NCBI RefSeq assembly: GCF_037975245.1
Contig: NC_092575.1
Location: 7,289,001 to 7,353,000 of the forward strand
Source: Apostichopus japonicus
Taxonomy: Eukaryota; Echinodermata; Holothuroidea; Aspidochirotida; Stichopodidae
Length of the DNA stretch: 64,000 bases
Direction of reading: 5' to 3'
Below the pieces are notes generated by a model, which was given only the letters and a program-made list of their open reading frames with translations, searched no databases and was not told where the DNA came from. The translations under genes and the position numbers were made by a program. Below are positions 1 through 30,044 of the stretch, piece after piece (the stretch's first letter is position 1; every line of letters begins with the position of its first letter).

Positions 1-17909
<17,909 letters not shown>

Positions 17910-18130
17910 TTGAGTTGACTTGACTTTCTGAGATCTGAAGAAGATGAAGGAATCAGAAAGTTAGCAAATCTCTCGATGGTTTTTTTTAAGAAACTTCCTA
18001 AGCGCTCACGTGACTGCAGGTCACCCTGTGACATACATGTGCCGAGTCGGTTAAGGAAACTTTCAATCAAGGTATTCACTTTAGCACTAACACTATGCCG
18101 ATTCCACACTGTCATATTGTCAAAATAAAA
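17910..18130. promoter_or_regulatory. Candidate shared upstream region between TRMT2A and the THAP locus
   Basis: Only 221 bp separate the opposite-strand ATGs of TRMT2A (17909, minus) and the THAP frame (18131, plus). Head-to-head spacing this short suggests a bidirectional promoter or overlapping 5' ends. No TATA box is obvious. This rests on layout alone. Confidence 0.3.
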
Positions 18131-18378
18131 ATGCCAACGAATTGTGTAGTAGGAGGCTGCAAAAACACTTCAGAAAACCAAAATTTAAGTTTCATTTTGT
18201 TTCCCAGTCATCAAACCGACAAAAAACGTTGCAGGCTTTGGATTAATTTTGTATATAGCACCGCAAAAACTTTTTGCCCTGGGTTTTCCCACCATCTGCA
18301 GACAAATACATATGTTCAGCGCATTACGACACAAACATGTATTATAGGCAGTATTGTCTACGAAGAGGCCCTCTATAG
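18131..18378 (+). pseudogene. THAP-type zinc-finger domain interrupted by one frameshift
   Basis: The frame from 18131 starts MPTNCVVGGCKNTSENQ, followed by FILFPSHQ and CRLWINFVYSTAKT. This gives the opening Cys pair, FP and Trp of a THAP DNA-binding domain. The rest appears one frame away: PPSADKYICSAHYDTNMYYR then CLRRGPL and a stop at 18378, with the closing C..H pair in YICSAHY. The shift lies in or near an A5/T5 run around 18259-18275. THAP domains are about 80-90 residues, so the two parts make one complete domain. Either a recently inactivated gene or gene fragment, or a one-base assembly error. No downstream exons were found. Confidence 0.75.
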
Positions 18379-21300
18379 GTAAAGTCTCCCTAATTTTGAT
18401 ATATGCCTAAACTCATTAGCCACAATTGGCCCGTTTTTCCAATGTGCTTTCTCAAGTGTTAATCTTTAGCCGTGATTTACCCCATAGGTGCAGGAAAAAA
18501 AGATCATATTACAAAAGAGTACACTGTACAATAGACTTACAGGAGTTCTCTTGAGCAGAACAAACGACACGACACTACCCACAGAGCTAACTATATATAG
18601 TGATGCACACTAACACGTACGAACGATATGAATTGTAGGCATGTATATATTGTACTGAGACAGTAACAGTTTTCACATTTTTTTACTTTTGAAACTTGTT
18701 TATGGAATATGGAATCTCTCAAGTGCTTTTTTACCATGGTGTTCCCTTCGCTTAATTGTGTATCTGCTTTTGTGGAGTTGTCTTTCTGAAAGCCTTACAT
18801 TATGGCAGCAAGACTGAGACATATTTTGATAGACCAGTTAAAATGGGAAAACGGTGGTTTTATTCTGGATGAAATGTCCATGCACATAGGTCAAAATTAT
18901 GCTGGCCATGGCTGGAACCCATTAAATTACCGATGCATGGTCTAAACTTAGATTACACAAGCCTTAAGCCTAAACCATGGTTTCATTCCTTCGTACAAAA
19001 GTAGAACATTCGCATTGAAAATCGGTAGAATTTGCAGGCAGACACAGAATAATTGACGAATGTCAAAGTGCTATCAGTACCACCACTGTAGCATGGACCG
19101 TACCAAGCGTAGGACTAACCTAGGACTGTTACTGTGTTAGGCCTAAGCTAGTCTAGGCCTAGGCATACCTGCGTTGGTTTATGATAGGCAACCAGCCATT
19201 TTTATTGAGTGAGAATGTAGTAAGTATACTGGAACACCGGTCACAGTCTCTTAATTTTAAATAAAGAAAACGACGTTTTACACTCATCAAAAACATTTAC
19301 ATGTGTCACACTAGAAGTGATTCCCTTGAATTGCGGCCGAGGCGAAGCTTTCTCAGTCGTACATGCAGCTGTCTGCTGGTTAGATCTTCTGTATCGTTAT
19401 ACCAAAGACGAGTGTTTATGTTAGACGCCCTCTAATCGTAAAAGTTGAACGTCTTTCTTTTCGCATTCTAAAGGTCCGACATCTTCCAGAGAAAAATTAA
19501 AATCTTTAATTCAATGAATAGAATTTGAGAGCATATAAAGGAAACACAAATTACACTGTGGACCAATGCAATGATGCTGCAAAAACCATCAGATTTTGCA
19601 AAAGTCCCATCATAATTAGTCGTACATACTTTACAAATTGCTGTTTTGAATTTGGTCGTTTGTGTTAATTGTCATAAACTCTCAACTTACCAAATTTAAG
19701 CACTTTCCTTGAGTTTTTATCACTAAATGACTGGGAGAAGTTGATTATTCCACTAAATCAATAAAAAAAAATTGTCTCATAGATACTCTTTTATGTTTAG
19801 AAATTTCTGATCACAGACAACAACAAAACCAAATCAGAAATTCCAAGCGTTTTGACGTTACCATACACTTTGAGTTTGAAAGTTTTAACTTCACGGCAGT
19901 TTGCCGTTTCATATTGATGGATGTCTTGTACATTATTTCTCTGGTGGAATCGGTACTGTACTATTTTATGACAATATTCTCGGCTGTACAACTTAAAGGG
20001 GACAAAAGCCCAATCACTATTATTGGTCTATGTGATAGACATTGCAGTCATTAACAACCCAGGCTGCTCATGGAGCTAAGACTTTTATTTCCATTTGGGA
20101 GATGTAATGTTTCTTCACACACAAGGATGAGACATGATCAAGTCTAAAACTATTTTGTTCTTCACAAAGAACTGTCATATAAGCTAATAATGATGGTAGG
20201 GTTTATATATACTTTCAAGTGCACCTGAGGGGGTATCCACACCATCATGTAAACCCTCCCCTGCCCCTCCCATTCATCAGTTTTGTACAAACAACTCAAT
20301 GTGCACTGTTTATAAATGACTTCTCATTATGGTAAAAAAGGTATCTTTTTCAATTAATTGTAATTAAAGAGTGCCCTTTACTTATTAAAAAAGTGTCATT
20401 TCTGACAAAATATGGAGCAAATGTGACTAAAAAGTACCATTTTATTAAAGGAAGTACTGGAATTTGTGGTACAGAATGCACATAGGATGCAGATGTTGTA
20501 GTCAGTTTGAGATAACACTTTGAATTGCCACCTCAAATCAGTCACATGTCCCACTGCCACTCACAGTCTGTGCCGCCTCCCCCCCCCCCCCCCCCCCGTT
20601 AACCAACCCATAATTGGGGGTGATAACATACAACAAACATTTTGTTTAATTTTCTGTTCCTTTATGGAAGAGCTGCTCTTTTTAAAAATGCAATATTTTA
20701 TAAAAAGTAACTTCAACTGATAACAGTCATTTGCATATCAATATAACTTTTGGGTGAAAATATTATCACCAAGTTTTAAAGTAAATTCAATTTAAAAATA
20801 AATAAATAAACTTGAGACAAACACTTTTTGAAAAACCCTTTTTAAAGCCATCCAAGAAATGTTCAATGCCCAGCACAAAGTAAAGGCTATCATGTTTTTC
20901 ATCTTGCTGAATCTTGTATTTTAGCATAAGGGATGGACTAAACCAAAACGACAAAATAAACAAAATTTTCTTCTTCAGAAAGCTGTTTATATCATAATGC
21001 AAAATGATTCTGCAAGCTAGTAGACAGAGCTTTGATATGTGCAGCGTAGCATTTTAAAGGAGCCCAAGGGGTTAAAAAGCAAAAGCATTATTATTGTAAG
21101 CTGACTTCCAGTGACATCTCCACTTCTTGAGATACTGGAAGACTTTGGGAAAACAGATTAATTCAACATGATGAGTCTCATATTTAGTAAGAGAAAATGC
21201 CAGTTCATTTTAATTTCATGTGACGATTAATGGTCAAGAAAAATGGCATAGTCACAGCAGGACCATGTCATATGGGCACCCCACTCCTTCCCGTCCCTTT

Positions 21301-22930
21301 CTGTAGACAGTTACAGTAACTCTCAGCTCCCAGTCCTACCTTCCCACTGCCCCCCCCCCCCTCCACACTCCTGCTAACCCTGCTACCATTTAGAAAATGA
21401 GGAAACCCAACCAGGTAAAATGCAGTTCTAACATTCATAGCGAGAGACACAAATTAATGCATATCCAGAGGCAATCTTTAATTTGACTCCTCTGCAAATT
21501 TTACAGCAATACTGAACATGTACATGAAAGATAGTCTTGATACATTAATCACTTAACTTTGATCACTTAACCTTTGGCACAAGAGTTGCTTGATGAAGGA
21601 ACTTGGTGTGAAGCTTTAACGTAAACGTTGTTTGGTAGGAAATTTTGACAAAGACCTACCAAAATAAACCCTAACTACAACTATGAGAACAATCGGCAGT
21701 GAGCACCAATTTCTGAAGAACAAATTATAATTCTTGCAAAAAATATTAAACTGAAGCAATTTTAATAACTAATAAAATATCAATGATCTCAATTTGGCAA
21801 AAACTTTCAATTATTTTCGCAAAAGCCATTTTTAACGCTTGAAGTCGTCGAAATACTTAAAGACAAAACTAAACCTTCATTTTTTTTTAAATACTTGCAG
21901 ATGATATGTAGCAATAACTGGTGTATGGTACATATCATATTTGTCATATGTAAACAAAAATATGAAAGTCCTAACCCAATTGTATCACAACTTTTTCAAC
22001 TTCTAGCAAGTAGTAACACCCAGCTGGGACCACTTTGTCATCTGAAATTTTCATGTCATGCTTCAAAGCACTCACAGTGACAGTATGAGCAGTATATGGA
22101 CCTCCTTATACTTCTACTTGATGAACTTTTACAACTGTTCATATTCTCCAATCGTTTGATTGCTTTGAAGTGTGACAGTAATGTCACTGATAGAATGGTT
22201 ATAGCATTTGAAAATTGTCTCAACTAGCCAGTGCTATAATACAAACTGAATCATGAACAAAGGCACTTGACAGAAATTCAAGTAATGAGTTTTAACAGTA
22301 ATTTAAATCCAACACATTTACAACAATTTTCATCTGACTTTGCATGGGTTTGATACAATTTTTCTCTCTCAATTTTACTAAACCTATGAAAATGTGAGGG
22401 GCACATAGAGGGGCTTAGTTTAATCACTACACACATCTTTCTACATTACTTGAGATGGCCTTTTAATTGTTTCAACTGGAACTGAAACAATGGTTGCAAG
22501 GATTGAAAGTAGAAATAAATCCACACTACCTTACCTTAAGCTCAGAATATTTAATTTGCCCCCCCCCCCCAACCAAAAAAAAAAAAAATGAAACACAGCT
22601 AACAGAGGGAATACGGACCAAAGAACACTTGTCTGGGGGGTAGAGCGAGAGGGGAGCATTCTCAAAAATAATAAATTCTCATATTGCAACAATAAATTAA
22701 GAGGCAACAACTTTTTACCAAACCGTCTCCAAAAGGTACATCTACTTAAGGAGACAAAATATATTAAAGCTGCTCCCTTTCATTGCTAATATTGCATCTT
22801 GTACTGAGTTACTCCCAAATGTTCAATACTCAAACCCAGAGAGGTAGTTTTTCTTTAAAGTATTTTCAATATTAAACCTTGCCCCGTTAATCGGGCTCCT
22901 TAGTGAAATAACACACTTAACACATCTATT
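18379..22930. other. AT-rich spacer without a recognised gene
   Basis: Contains poly-C tracts at about 20580-20598 and 21350-21362 and CCTAGGCCTA-like runs around 19130-19170. It probably also holds downstream exons or the 3' UTR of the minus-strand gene to its right, none of which I could identify. A minus open frame at 19797-19991 is uncertain. Confidence 0.5.
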
Positions 22931-23800
22931 TTAATGGAAGACTGACCTTGCAGATGTATCACACAGGGTTTGAAAACTTAGACCGAACTTAAGACTTAAA
23001 AACCACTGTGAATATGAACCACGGGAACTGAAATGAGCTTAATGTTGTGTGACTACTATAAATTTCAAAGTCTATAATAACAGATCCCATGAAAGAAGCA
23101 TATATATATATCAGAGCTGTTCAATCATCACTGCTTGTTTCCCCCTCTTCAGACCCCTTGCATTTTCACTATTGAGACGTCTAGATGGAGACAATAGTCT
23201 CTGGAAGGCTGACCTCGCAGATGTATCACACAGGGTTTGAAAACTTAGACCGAACTTAGACTTTAAAAACCACTGTAAATATGAACCACGGGAACTGAAA
23301 TTAGCTTGATATCATGCGACTACTGTACATTCCTTGTTTAAGTCCTTCGGAATATAAATTTCAAAGTCTATAATTAAAGTTCCCATGAAAGAAGCATACA
23401 TATATATATCAGAGCTGTTCAATCATCACTACTTGTTTCCCCCTCTTCAGACCCTTTGCATTTTCATTTTTGAGACGTCTAGATACAGACAATAGTCTCT
23501 GGACGGCTGACCTTGAAGATGTATCACACAGGGTTTGAAAACTTAGACCGAACTTAAGACTTAAAAACAACGGAGAATATGACCCACGGGAACTGAAATT
23601 AGCTTAAATATTGTGCGACTACTTTACATTCCTTGTTTTAGTCCTTTGGAATATAAATGTCAAAGTCTATGATAAAAGTTCCCATGGAAGAAGGATATAT
23701 GTCAGATCTGTTTTTTCAATCATCGCTGCTCGTTTCCTCTCCCGAGTCCTCTTGCAGTTTCGTTTTCAAGACGTCTGGATAGAGACAATAGTTGACAAAG
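22931..23800 (-). repeat. Tandem array of about 265-298 bp units carrying an open minus-strand frame
   Basis: GATGTATCACACAGGGTTTG recurs near 22953, 23219 and 23517. CAATAGT recurs near 23192, 23490 and 23788. On the minus strand, units at 23603-23409 and 23305-23111 each keep a 65-codon frame without indels, and a shorter unit at 23038-22931 keeps 36 codons. The shared text includes LKFGLSFQTLCDTS-type and ENARGLKRGKQAVMIEQL-type stretches (K/S variants). A TTTCAG before TTCCCGTGG could serve as an acceptor. Confidence 0.85.
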
Positions 23801-24716
23801 CGGGTGGGTGAAAAAACGTCTTCTTCTGTTAAACTTCTTATCGTAAAGGAAGAAAGAAAAAAGAGTTGGAAGGGAGAAATTAAACGAAAGAAAATTATAA
23901 AATCTATCTTCTAGTGTATGTTTTAAAGGCATCAGAGAATATTATCTGTAAACATTGTTCTCGGAGCGGTTTTCGGGAATGTTCTATACGTAAATAATTT
24001 ACAATACTGTCAAGAAAGTTTGAAGGTTTTCCAAATTATGACCAAAAATATCTAACATGAAAAAAAGGTCTCATATAAGCTACTGTAATACTTCCTGATC
24101 CTTGGGTCTCTAAACTTAAATGTTACAGCAATAGCAGACATAGAAAAAAAACTTAAAAATTACATGAGATATCATGAATTGGACTACTAATGTGGATTTA
24201 TAATAGACTCAATGATTAATGCATAATCAATAACACCAAGATTTACTCATATGAAACTAAGAGCAACAAGACGGTTGAATTTTTTTTGAATTTATGAAAA
24301 GGCAGATTTACCGTAAATATTTTAGCCGAGGTCATTGGAAATTTAGATCATGAGATATCATGAATTGGACGACTGGTGCGGGTTTATAATACACTCGATG
24401 ATAACGCATACCTCAAAGCACCTAGATTTACTCAGTTGGGTTAAAAGTGTTATGCAACTAAGAGTGAATATTGACTCTGTCAAAGTGACGTAAAGTTTAA
24501 TACCACCCGACCGAATGAATAAATATAGACACGCAAGTAATAGTCAAGTCACTAAATTTTTTACTACATTAAATGCTCTTGGAGCTCTACTGTAAAAACC
24601 CCAGTAATAAAATAAAACCAATCTCCATCGTTTATAGTCGACCTTCAAACATCCTGCCCAAAGATCATTATTTCGTCCTAAACAGTCTGTACTGATTGCT
24701 TACATCTGGAACTCAC

Positions 24717-24783
24717 ACGTTACTCTGTAGATGACCAGCGAGGTCTTCTTCGTAGGACAAGTAACCCTTGGCAAAATGGTAAT
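24717..24783 (-). CDS. Short exon of the unrecognised charged-protein gene
   Basis: Acceptor ATTTCTTCTAG and donor GTGAGT. Encodes YHFAKGYLSYEEDLAGHLQS plus N after a split Asp codon. The 5' phase fits the donor of the large exon at 25654. The compact, less charged sequence suggests a folded C-terminal segment. Family not recognised. Confidence 0.6.
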
Positions 24784-25653
24784 CTAGAAGAAATAGATTT
24801 AAACTGTAACTCCAGTACTATAAACACAGCAATAAAACGGTTGTGCTTCATTAAGATAAAAATGCCAAGTTCACGCACCACAGGATTACACACAGACACA
24901 TGCTGGCTCGAAGGGCAAGTTAAGGGACCAAGCAAAGACATTTAGGGAGTTAAACTTCATAATAGATTTTTACACAGGCCACAAACACCATGCCATATTA
25001 CTTTAATAATTGAAAGGTGATGAAACCAGTAGGTTTATTTGCTTCAACAACAGCAACTCCTGAGCTTAGGTCGTTTTTACTTTTTAGGTCAGGCCTGGGA
25101 CAATGTCACTAGCCCCAACCCCCCCCTCTTCCCCACCCATCCCCCAGCCACACCCCACCTTTCTTGTTTTGAAGTCTTTATTTTGCCTTAAGTATATTAT
25201 GAAAGAATTGCTTCCATTATGCATTATCCCATATTGCCCCCCCTCCAGCTCCCTCCACCCCTCCAGCTCCCCCCCCCCATTAATTGTCTCCTGATCCTGG
25301 GCTTGCAGCCTTTATGTACTGTGAGTATTGTATATGCAACATAGACATCATCGACAACATGTTGATATTTGCCTTGTCAATGGTTTACATAAAAGATGTA
25401 TGTATGTATGTGTGTATGTATGTTTGTAAAGATGTACGTAAAGATGTATGTAAAGATAGGGTACCCCAACCCACACCTTAGTTAAGTAGGGAACAGGAAC
25501 TGTGGTCCTGAGGTCGTTGATTAAAACAAATCCCTTTCTAGCAAACATTTCTTTGTGTCACACGTCCCTAGCTTCTCTCTTATCAATTTACTTCAGAATT
25601 TTACTCAAAAATATTAAGCTGTCGTTGAAGACATAGAAGTAGACCGTACGTAC
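24784..25653 (-). other. Intron of the charged-protein gene
   Basis: Bounded by donor GTACGT at 25653 and acceptor TCTTCTAG at 24784. Contains C-rich CCCTCC stretches at 25118-25160 and 25235-25280 and a GTATGTAT microsatellite near 25397-25450. Confidence 0.6.
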
Positions 25654-28600
25654 CGTTTGGCTCACTTCCAACGCTCAGCGGAGTGGAAAGCTTCCGTAAG
25701 CTGGTGTCACGACCGACCGGTTTGCTCCTGATGTTCCTTATCGGTTGTTCTGCCTTTCCACTTTCGCGAGTACGGGACGGAGATGGTTTGACATTTCCCG
25801 ATAATTTTGATATCAGAGCTTTTATCTTCTTTTCTTTCATCTTTGAATCATCTCTCCGTGTGGGTTTTTTCGACTTATGTCTCTCAGTCGGTATGAAGTC
25901 AGGGTCGCTATCGAGTTCATTTTCTCTGTCCCTTTTCTTGTCCTCCTTGTGTTTCTTCTTTTTATGTTTTTTTGGTTTCTCTTTAAGCCAGTCCCAATCG
26001 CCTCTAAGCAAGTCCTCTCTGTCTTTCCACTTTTTGGCCTTTTTCGCTTTCTTCTTGTCCTTTGGCTTCTTTCTCTGTTTCTTCATCAGTGTTTTGAGTT
26101 CTTCAGGTCCTGGTAGGTCGTTCTCTGTGGGTATCCACGACGACGTTGCCGTGTGGACGGGTCTGTCGTGTGACTCGTCCTCGCCAGCCTTGCTCTGTAA
26201 GTTTACTTTCTCCTCGTCTGTGATTATCTGCTTCACACGTTTTGCTTTCTTTTTAGCTCGATGATCTAACCCATCTTTGACGCTACTCTCACTCTGAGTG
26301 CTTGACTTCCCCGAAACCATTGATGGAGGCATCGCTAATCTCTCACTTCCCTCACTGTCGCTGCTGTATATCGCAGGCCTCTCTTCCACTCTTCGTCGTG
26401 ACTCTCTGATGACGACAGCCTCACTCTCTAATTTTTTGTTCCCTCCCGTCGGTTCATCTACAGCGGTCTCCGTACCGTTTCTGTGGTTTTCCTTATCATC
26501 TGTGATCTTCTTCGTATGACTCGCTTCATCTTTGGACTGATCCGAGACTTTCACTCTGTCTCTTTTCTTGTCTTTCCTCTTCCGTTTCTTCGCATCTCGT
26601 CTGCCCTGGGTCTTGCTCGGCTTCTTCTCCATATCGGATGTCGCCGGACCCATGTCGGTGTTTGATAACGAACCTTCAGTGAGGTCGCTGTACCAACTTT
26701 CGGCACTCTCTTTGGCCAACTGGACTCTTCTCTGAGTCTCGCTGTCGGACGTACTGCTGCCAGATGTGGTTATGATGTCTAGGTCACATTCCAATGAAAT
26801 CCGTTTGCAGGCCAGTAGTGCATCGCACAATCTGGGTATCAAGGGATAGAGCAAACTTATACCTGTCTGTGTCGTTACGCTGCGAGTGACCACATCCGTT
26901 TGGCTCCACTGGGATGCGTGATGCCGTGGGGATGTTTCACCGGGCATCGCTTTTTCAGTGTTCGTATTTGTCTGTCCTTCGACGCTTGAAAAACTGCCGT
27001 CGTCGGGGAGACATGTTTCCAGGGAGCTATCCCCCTCTGGCATATCATCCCTCACTTTCTTCGTGTCCCCCGTCGCTAACTTTGCTCGCTTCTTCCCCCT
27101 CTTTTGGGAAACGTTCCGGCCCTCTAATTTTTCGGGGGTGTTTTCTCGGTCGGGCTGACGACTCCCTAAAGTCGTACCTTCTTCGTCTACCGATACACTT
27201 AACTGGCTGAGAACCTTGTCGACCGTTGAATTTAAGAGTGCATCGCTACGACTTCCTTCGTCCTCGCTCGTGAACTCACAACCCTTGACCTTATCGTGAT
27301 TCGTTTCCACCGTTTCTGGGATGGGGTCCAACGATCCATTCCTCTCTTTGGTTTTGTGGACAGAAGCTTCGGTACTGTCTTGAAGTTCACTCTCCGGGAC
27401 CAGAACGTTTGCGACGATGGGAACATTATTATGGCCATTGTGTCGTCTGTTGTCTCCCCCGACTTCTTGGATTAATTTCTTGTTCGAATCTGCAGTGAGA
27501 GGTGACGATTTTACAACCCCTTCTGCCAATCTCTGCTTATTACTCGAGGAGACAATTTCTGCATCTTCACTATCAGATGATGTAATAACAATCGAAGTTT
27601 CACCCTCATTCTCTGTTTTACTTCTGGTACGACCTTTTGTCAAACTACTACGAGATTTCTTCGAATACGAATTCCCATTTGTCATAGGTCCACTATGTGT
27701 GTTACGACTCGATTTCAGAGATAAGTGTCTCGATTCCTTTACTCGATCCCGACCGGTTTTATTACTTGCCTGTCGGTGTCCTCCGAGGCTAACATCATGC
27801 TCTTGGATATCTTTCTCCGTCTCGGTTGTATCCATGGCCCTCGTCTCTCCTCCGATCATATTCTCATTCTCTCCCTTGCTCGATTTATCATCACGATCAT
27901 TTTTTCCCTCCAATTCAACACGCTTCCTCTTTCTGATTCCTTCTGTCACTAGAGGCTCTTCCTCTGCTTTCATTTGTGGCTCCAGACGATCTCCTTTGAA
28001 CGATGGAAACACAGTATCGAGCATGTCCTGGTCTTGAGTCTCTGGCACAACATCTTCTGCTTCCAATGAACTCTGCACACGTTCTTTCCGGTGTATCTGC
28101 GCCGTCACCTCAAACGGAGCAGTCGAGGGTATGTCTTCTTCTTCTTCTGCCTCTCCATCCTCCTGCGACTGATCTGTCATGGATGGCTTTGTTTTCTCTC
28201 CGATAACGCCATCACTGCTTTCGACATCCCTCTGCCTCTTGTCGATCACTGCTCCTTCCTGGCTTTGGGGTTGACCGTCGGAGAGAGACTCTACGCCGTC
28301 TTCGATCATCCGCAGAATCTCAGAGTAGTCTTCCTCGGACGGTTCCTCCTGCAGAGTCTGAGATAAAGCCTGCGACTCTAGTGACGATGACTGGGAGGGA
28401 TTTTTGACTTTCCTCTGGACCATCTTCTGCCTGTAACTGTCCAGGGTTCTCTTCTGCTTCTCACTTCCAAACACCTGGCTGGATCTCTTTCTGCGATAGG
28501 TATGTGAAAGATGGAAAGGTTTCTTGCCTTTCTCGCTCGCGTTGTGAACCGTCGCCTGCTCTTTATGCGACGGTCTTGTCTTCGTCTGTGCCCGGAGTAA

Positions 28601-29002
28601 TCTCTGATTCCTCATCTGAGCTTTGTCGGAACCACGGCTTCCTGAAGTCGAAGGATTTTTCTTCTCTCTCTCTTGCGCTGGGTCCATCTGAGTGAAGACA
28701 CCGTGTGATAATATGTGACTACTGTCATCTGCTGTGGATTTTATGTCATCTTCCTCAAAAGTTACCCGCGATGCTCTATCATCCACAACTTTATCCAGAG
28801 TGTGATCAGCAGTATTTCTGTCACTTGATTGCAAACTGTTAGTCCTTTCTCTGCGTCGTGCTTTCTTGTTTTTTTTCCGCCTATTAGACACCTTGCCATC
28901 GATCATCGTAGCAGACGCATCCTGAAAATCCTTTTCGGTCGGGATCCACTCGACACTGTCGCCGGTCCACGAGTACAAATTTCGTTTCTTCTGTCCTTGC
29001 AT
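25654..29002 (-). CDS. Large charged, probably nuclear protein, single 3.4-kb exon (incomplete gene)
   Basis: From the ATG at 29002 there are 1116 uninterrupted codons to a donor GTACGT at 25653. The frame is also open upstream to an acceptor CTGCAG at 29038-29043 (SIDVINPCKPIMQGQ), so the true start may be in an upstream exon not found. The protein is rich in Lys, Ser, Glu and Asp, mostly of disordered type, with basic clusters (KKKAKKAKKWK, KKHKKKKHKEDKKR) that look like nuclear localisation signals. A SUMO-interacting-like IVITSSDSEDAEIV lies near residue 480. A hydrophobic helix-like stretch (LLYPLIPRLCDALLACKRIS) lies near residue 710. A short motif, W/F-IPTE, occurs at about residues 19, 955 and 1033. 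I do not recognise the family. A chromatin or genome-maintenance role would be a guess from composition. Confidence 0.85.
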
Positions 29003-29303
29003 GATTGGCTTGCATGGGTTGATTACATCAATGGAATCTGCAGTGATTCAGAATGTATATTTATATATTATATCAGCATATATCATACAACAGTGCAATA
29101 CCTTATTTACTTCACTTGCTGTCACTTTGTAACGTACACTTATAATGTGCTTCAACTTTGGAGAATGGTCAAACACATTAAGAGATAAATGGCATGGTGA
29201 AATCAGTCTCTTCCAAGATTTTAGACAAGTAATATTCACCGTTAAAACTCCCAATTTCATCAACCACTCTGAGACCTTCATTTTGGCAGTTGAAGCATTA
29301 CAT

Positions 29304-30036
29304 CAGGGGCGTAGCGAAGGGTTTTTTGTTGGGGGGTGTGGAGAATTTGATTTGCCGACTGATCTGGAAGTGGTGACTGAAATGGGGGAGGGGTCTAAGG
29401 GGAGGGGGTGTCCCCCTCCCTATTGGAAAATTTTTAGTTTTGAAACGTCCTTAGATGCAATCTGGTGTATATTTTAAGTCAAATTTGATTTGCCGACGGA
29501 TCTGGAAGTGGTGACTGAAATGGGGGAGGGGTCTAATTTTTAGTTTTGAAACGTCCTTAGATGCAATCTGATGTATATTTTAAGTCAAATTTGATTTGCC
29601 GACAGATCTGGAAGTGGTGACTGAAATGGGGGTGGGGTCTAAGGGGAGGGGGTGTCCCCCTCCCCTTTGGAAAATTTTTAGTTTTGAAACGTCCTTAGAT
29701 GCAATCTGGTGCATATTTTAAGTCAAATTTGATTTGCCGACGGATCTGGAAGTGGTGACTGAAATGGGGGAGGGGTCTAAGGGTAGGGGGTCTACCCCTC
29801 CCCTTTGGAAAAATTAGTTTGAACGTCCTTAGATGCAATCTGGTGCATATTTTAAGTCAAATTTGGCACGGAAGAAGCTCCCGTTCTCCTTTTTCTATTC
29901 AGCTTTCCTTCTTTCTTCCCCTTCCGCTCTCTTCACCTTTTCTCCTTTTGCGGACAGACCCAAAATTTGCCGACAGCGACCAAATTATTGGGGGGGTGTG
30001 ACACCCCCCCACACCCCCCCGCTTGCTACGCCCCTG
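29304..30036. mobile_element. hAT-type MITE, 733 bp, with internal tandem repeats
   Basis: CAGGGGCGTAGC at the left end is matched exactly by GCTACGCCCCTG at the right end. Both flanks carry CATTACAT (29296-29303 and 30037-30044), a perfect 8-bp target duplication typical of hAT transposons. There is no transposase. It lies about 270 bp upstream of the charged-protein exon. Confidence 0.95.
29348..29865. repeat. Tandem repeat of about 137 bp inside the hAT MITE, 4 copies
   Basis: Each unit starts GATTTGCCGACGGATCTGGA and ends GCATATTTTAAGTCAAATTT. Unit starts are near 29348, 29488, 29591 and 29729. The second unit (29488) has a deletion of the G/C-rich block. The unit holds a near-palindromic AGGGGAGGGGGT / CCCCCTCCCCT segment. 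Confidence 0.9.
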
Positions 30037-30044
30037 CATTACAT

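Noticed and set aside
19797-20010. Minus-strand open frame with an acceptor-like CCCCTTTAAG, possible terminal exon
   Set aside because: About 65 codons is within chance for this AT content over 64 kb, and neither phase nor similarity supports it.
25683-28366. Several plus-strand open frames (up to 206 codons) across the charged-protein exon
   Set aside because: They are antisense shadows of the GC-rich minus-strand exon, with biased Ser/Phe/Leu composition and no family match.
29131-29303. Possible exon next to the hAT MITE, with protein-like sequence in three frames (for example VVDEIGSFNGEYYLSKILEE on minus)
   Set aside because: Two minus frames and one plus frame all look plausible, with no convincing splice sites, so no choice can be justified.
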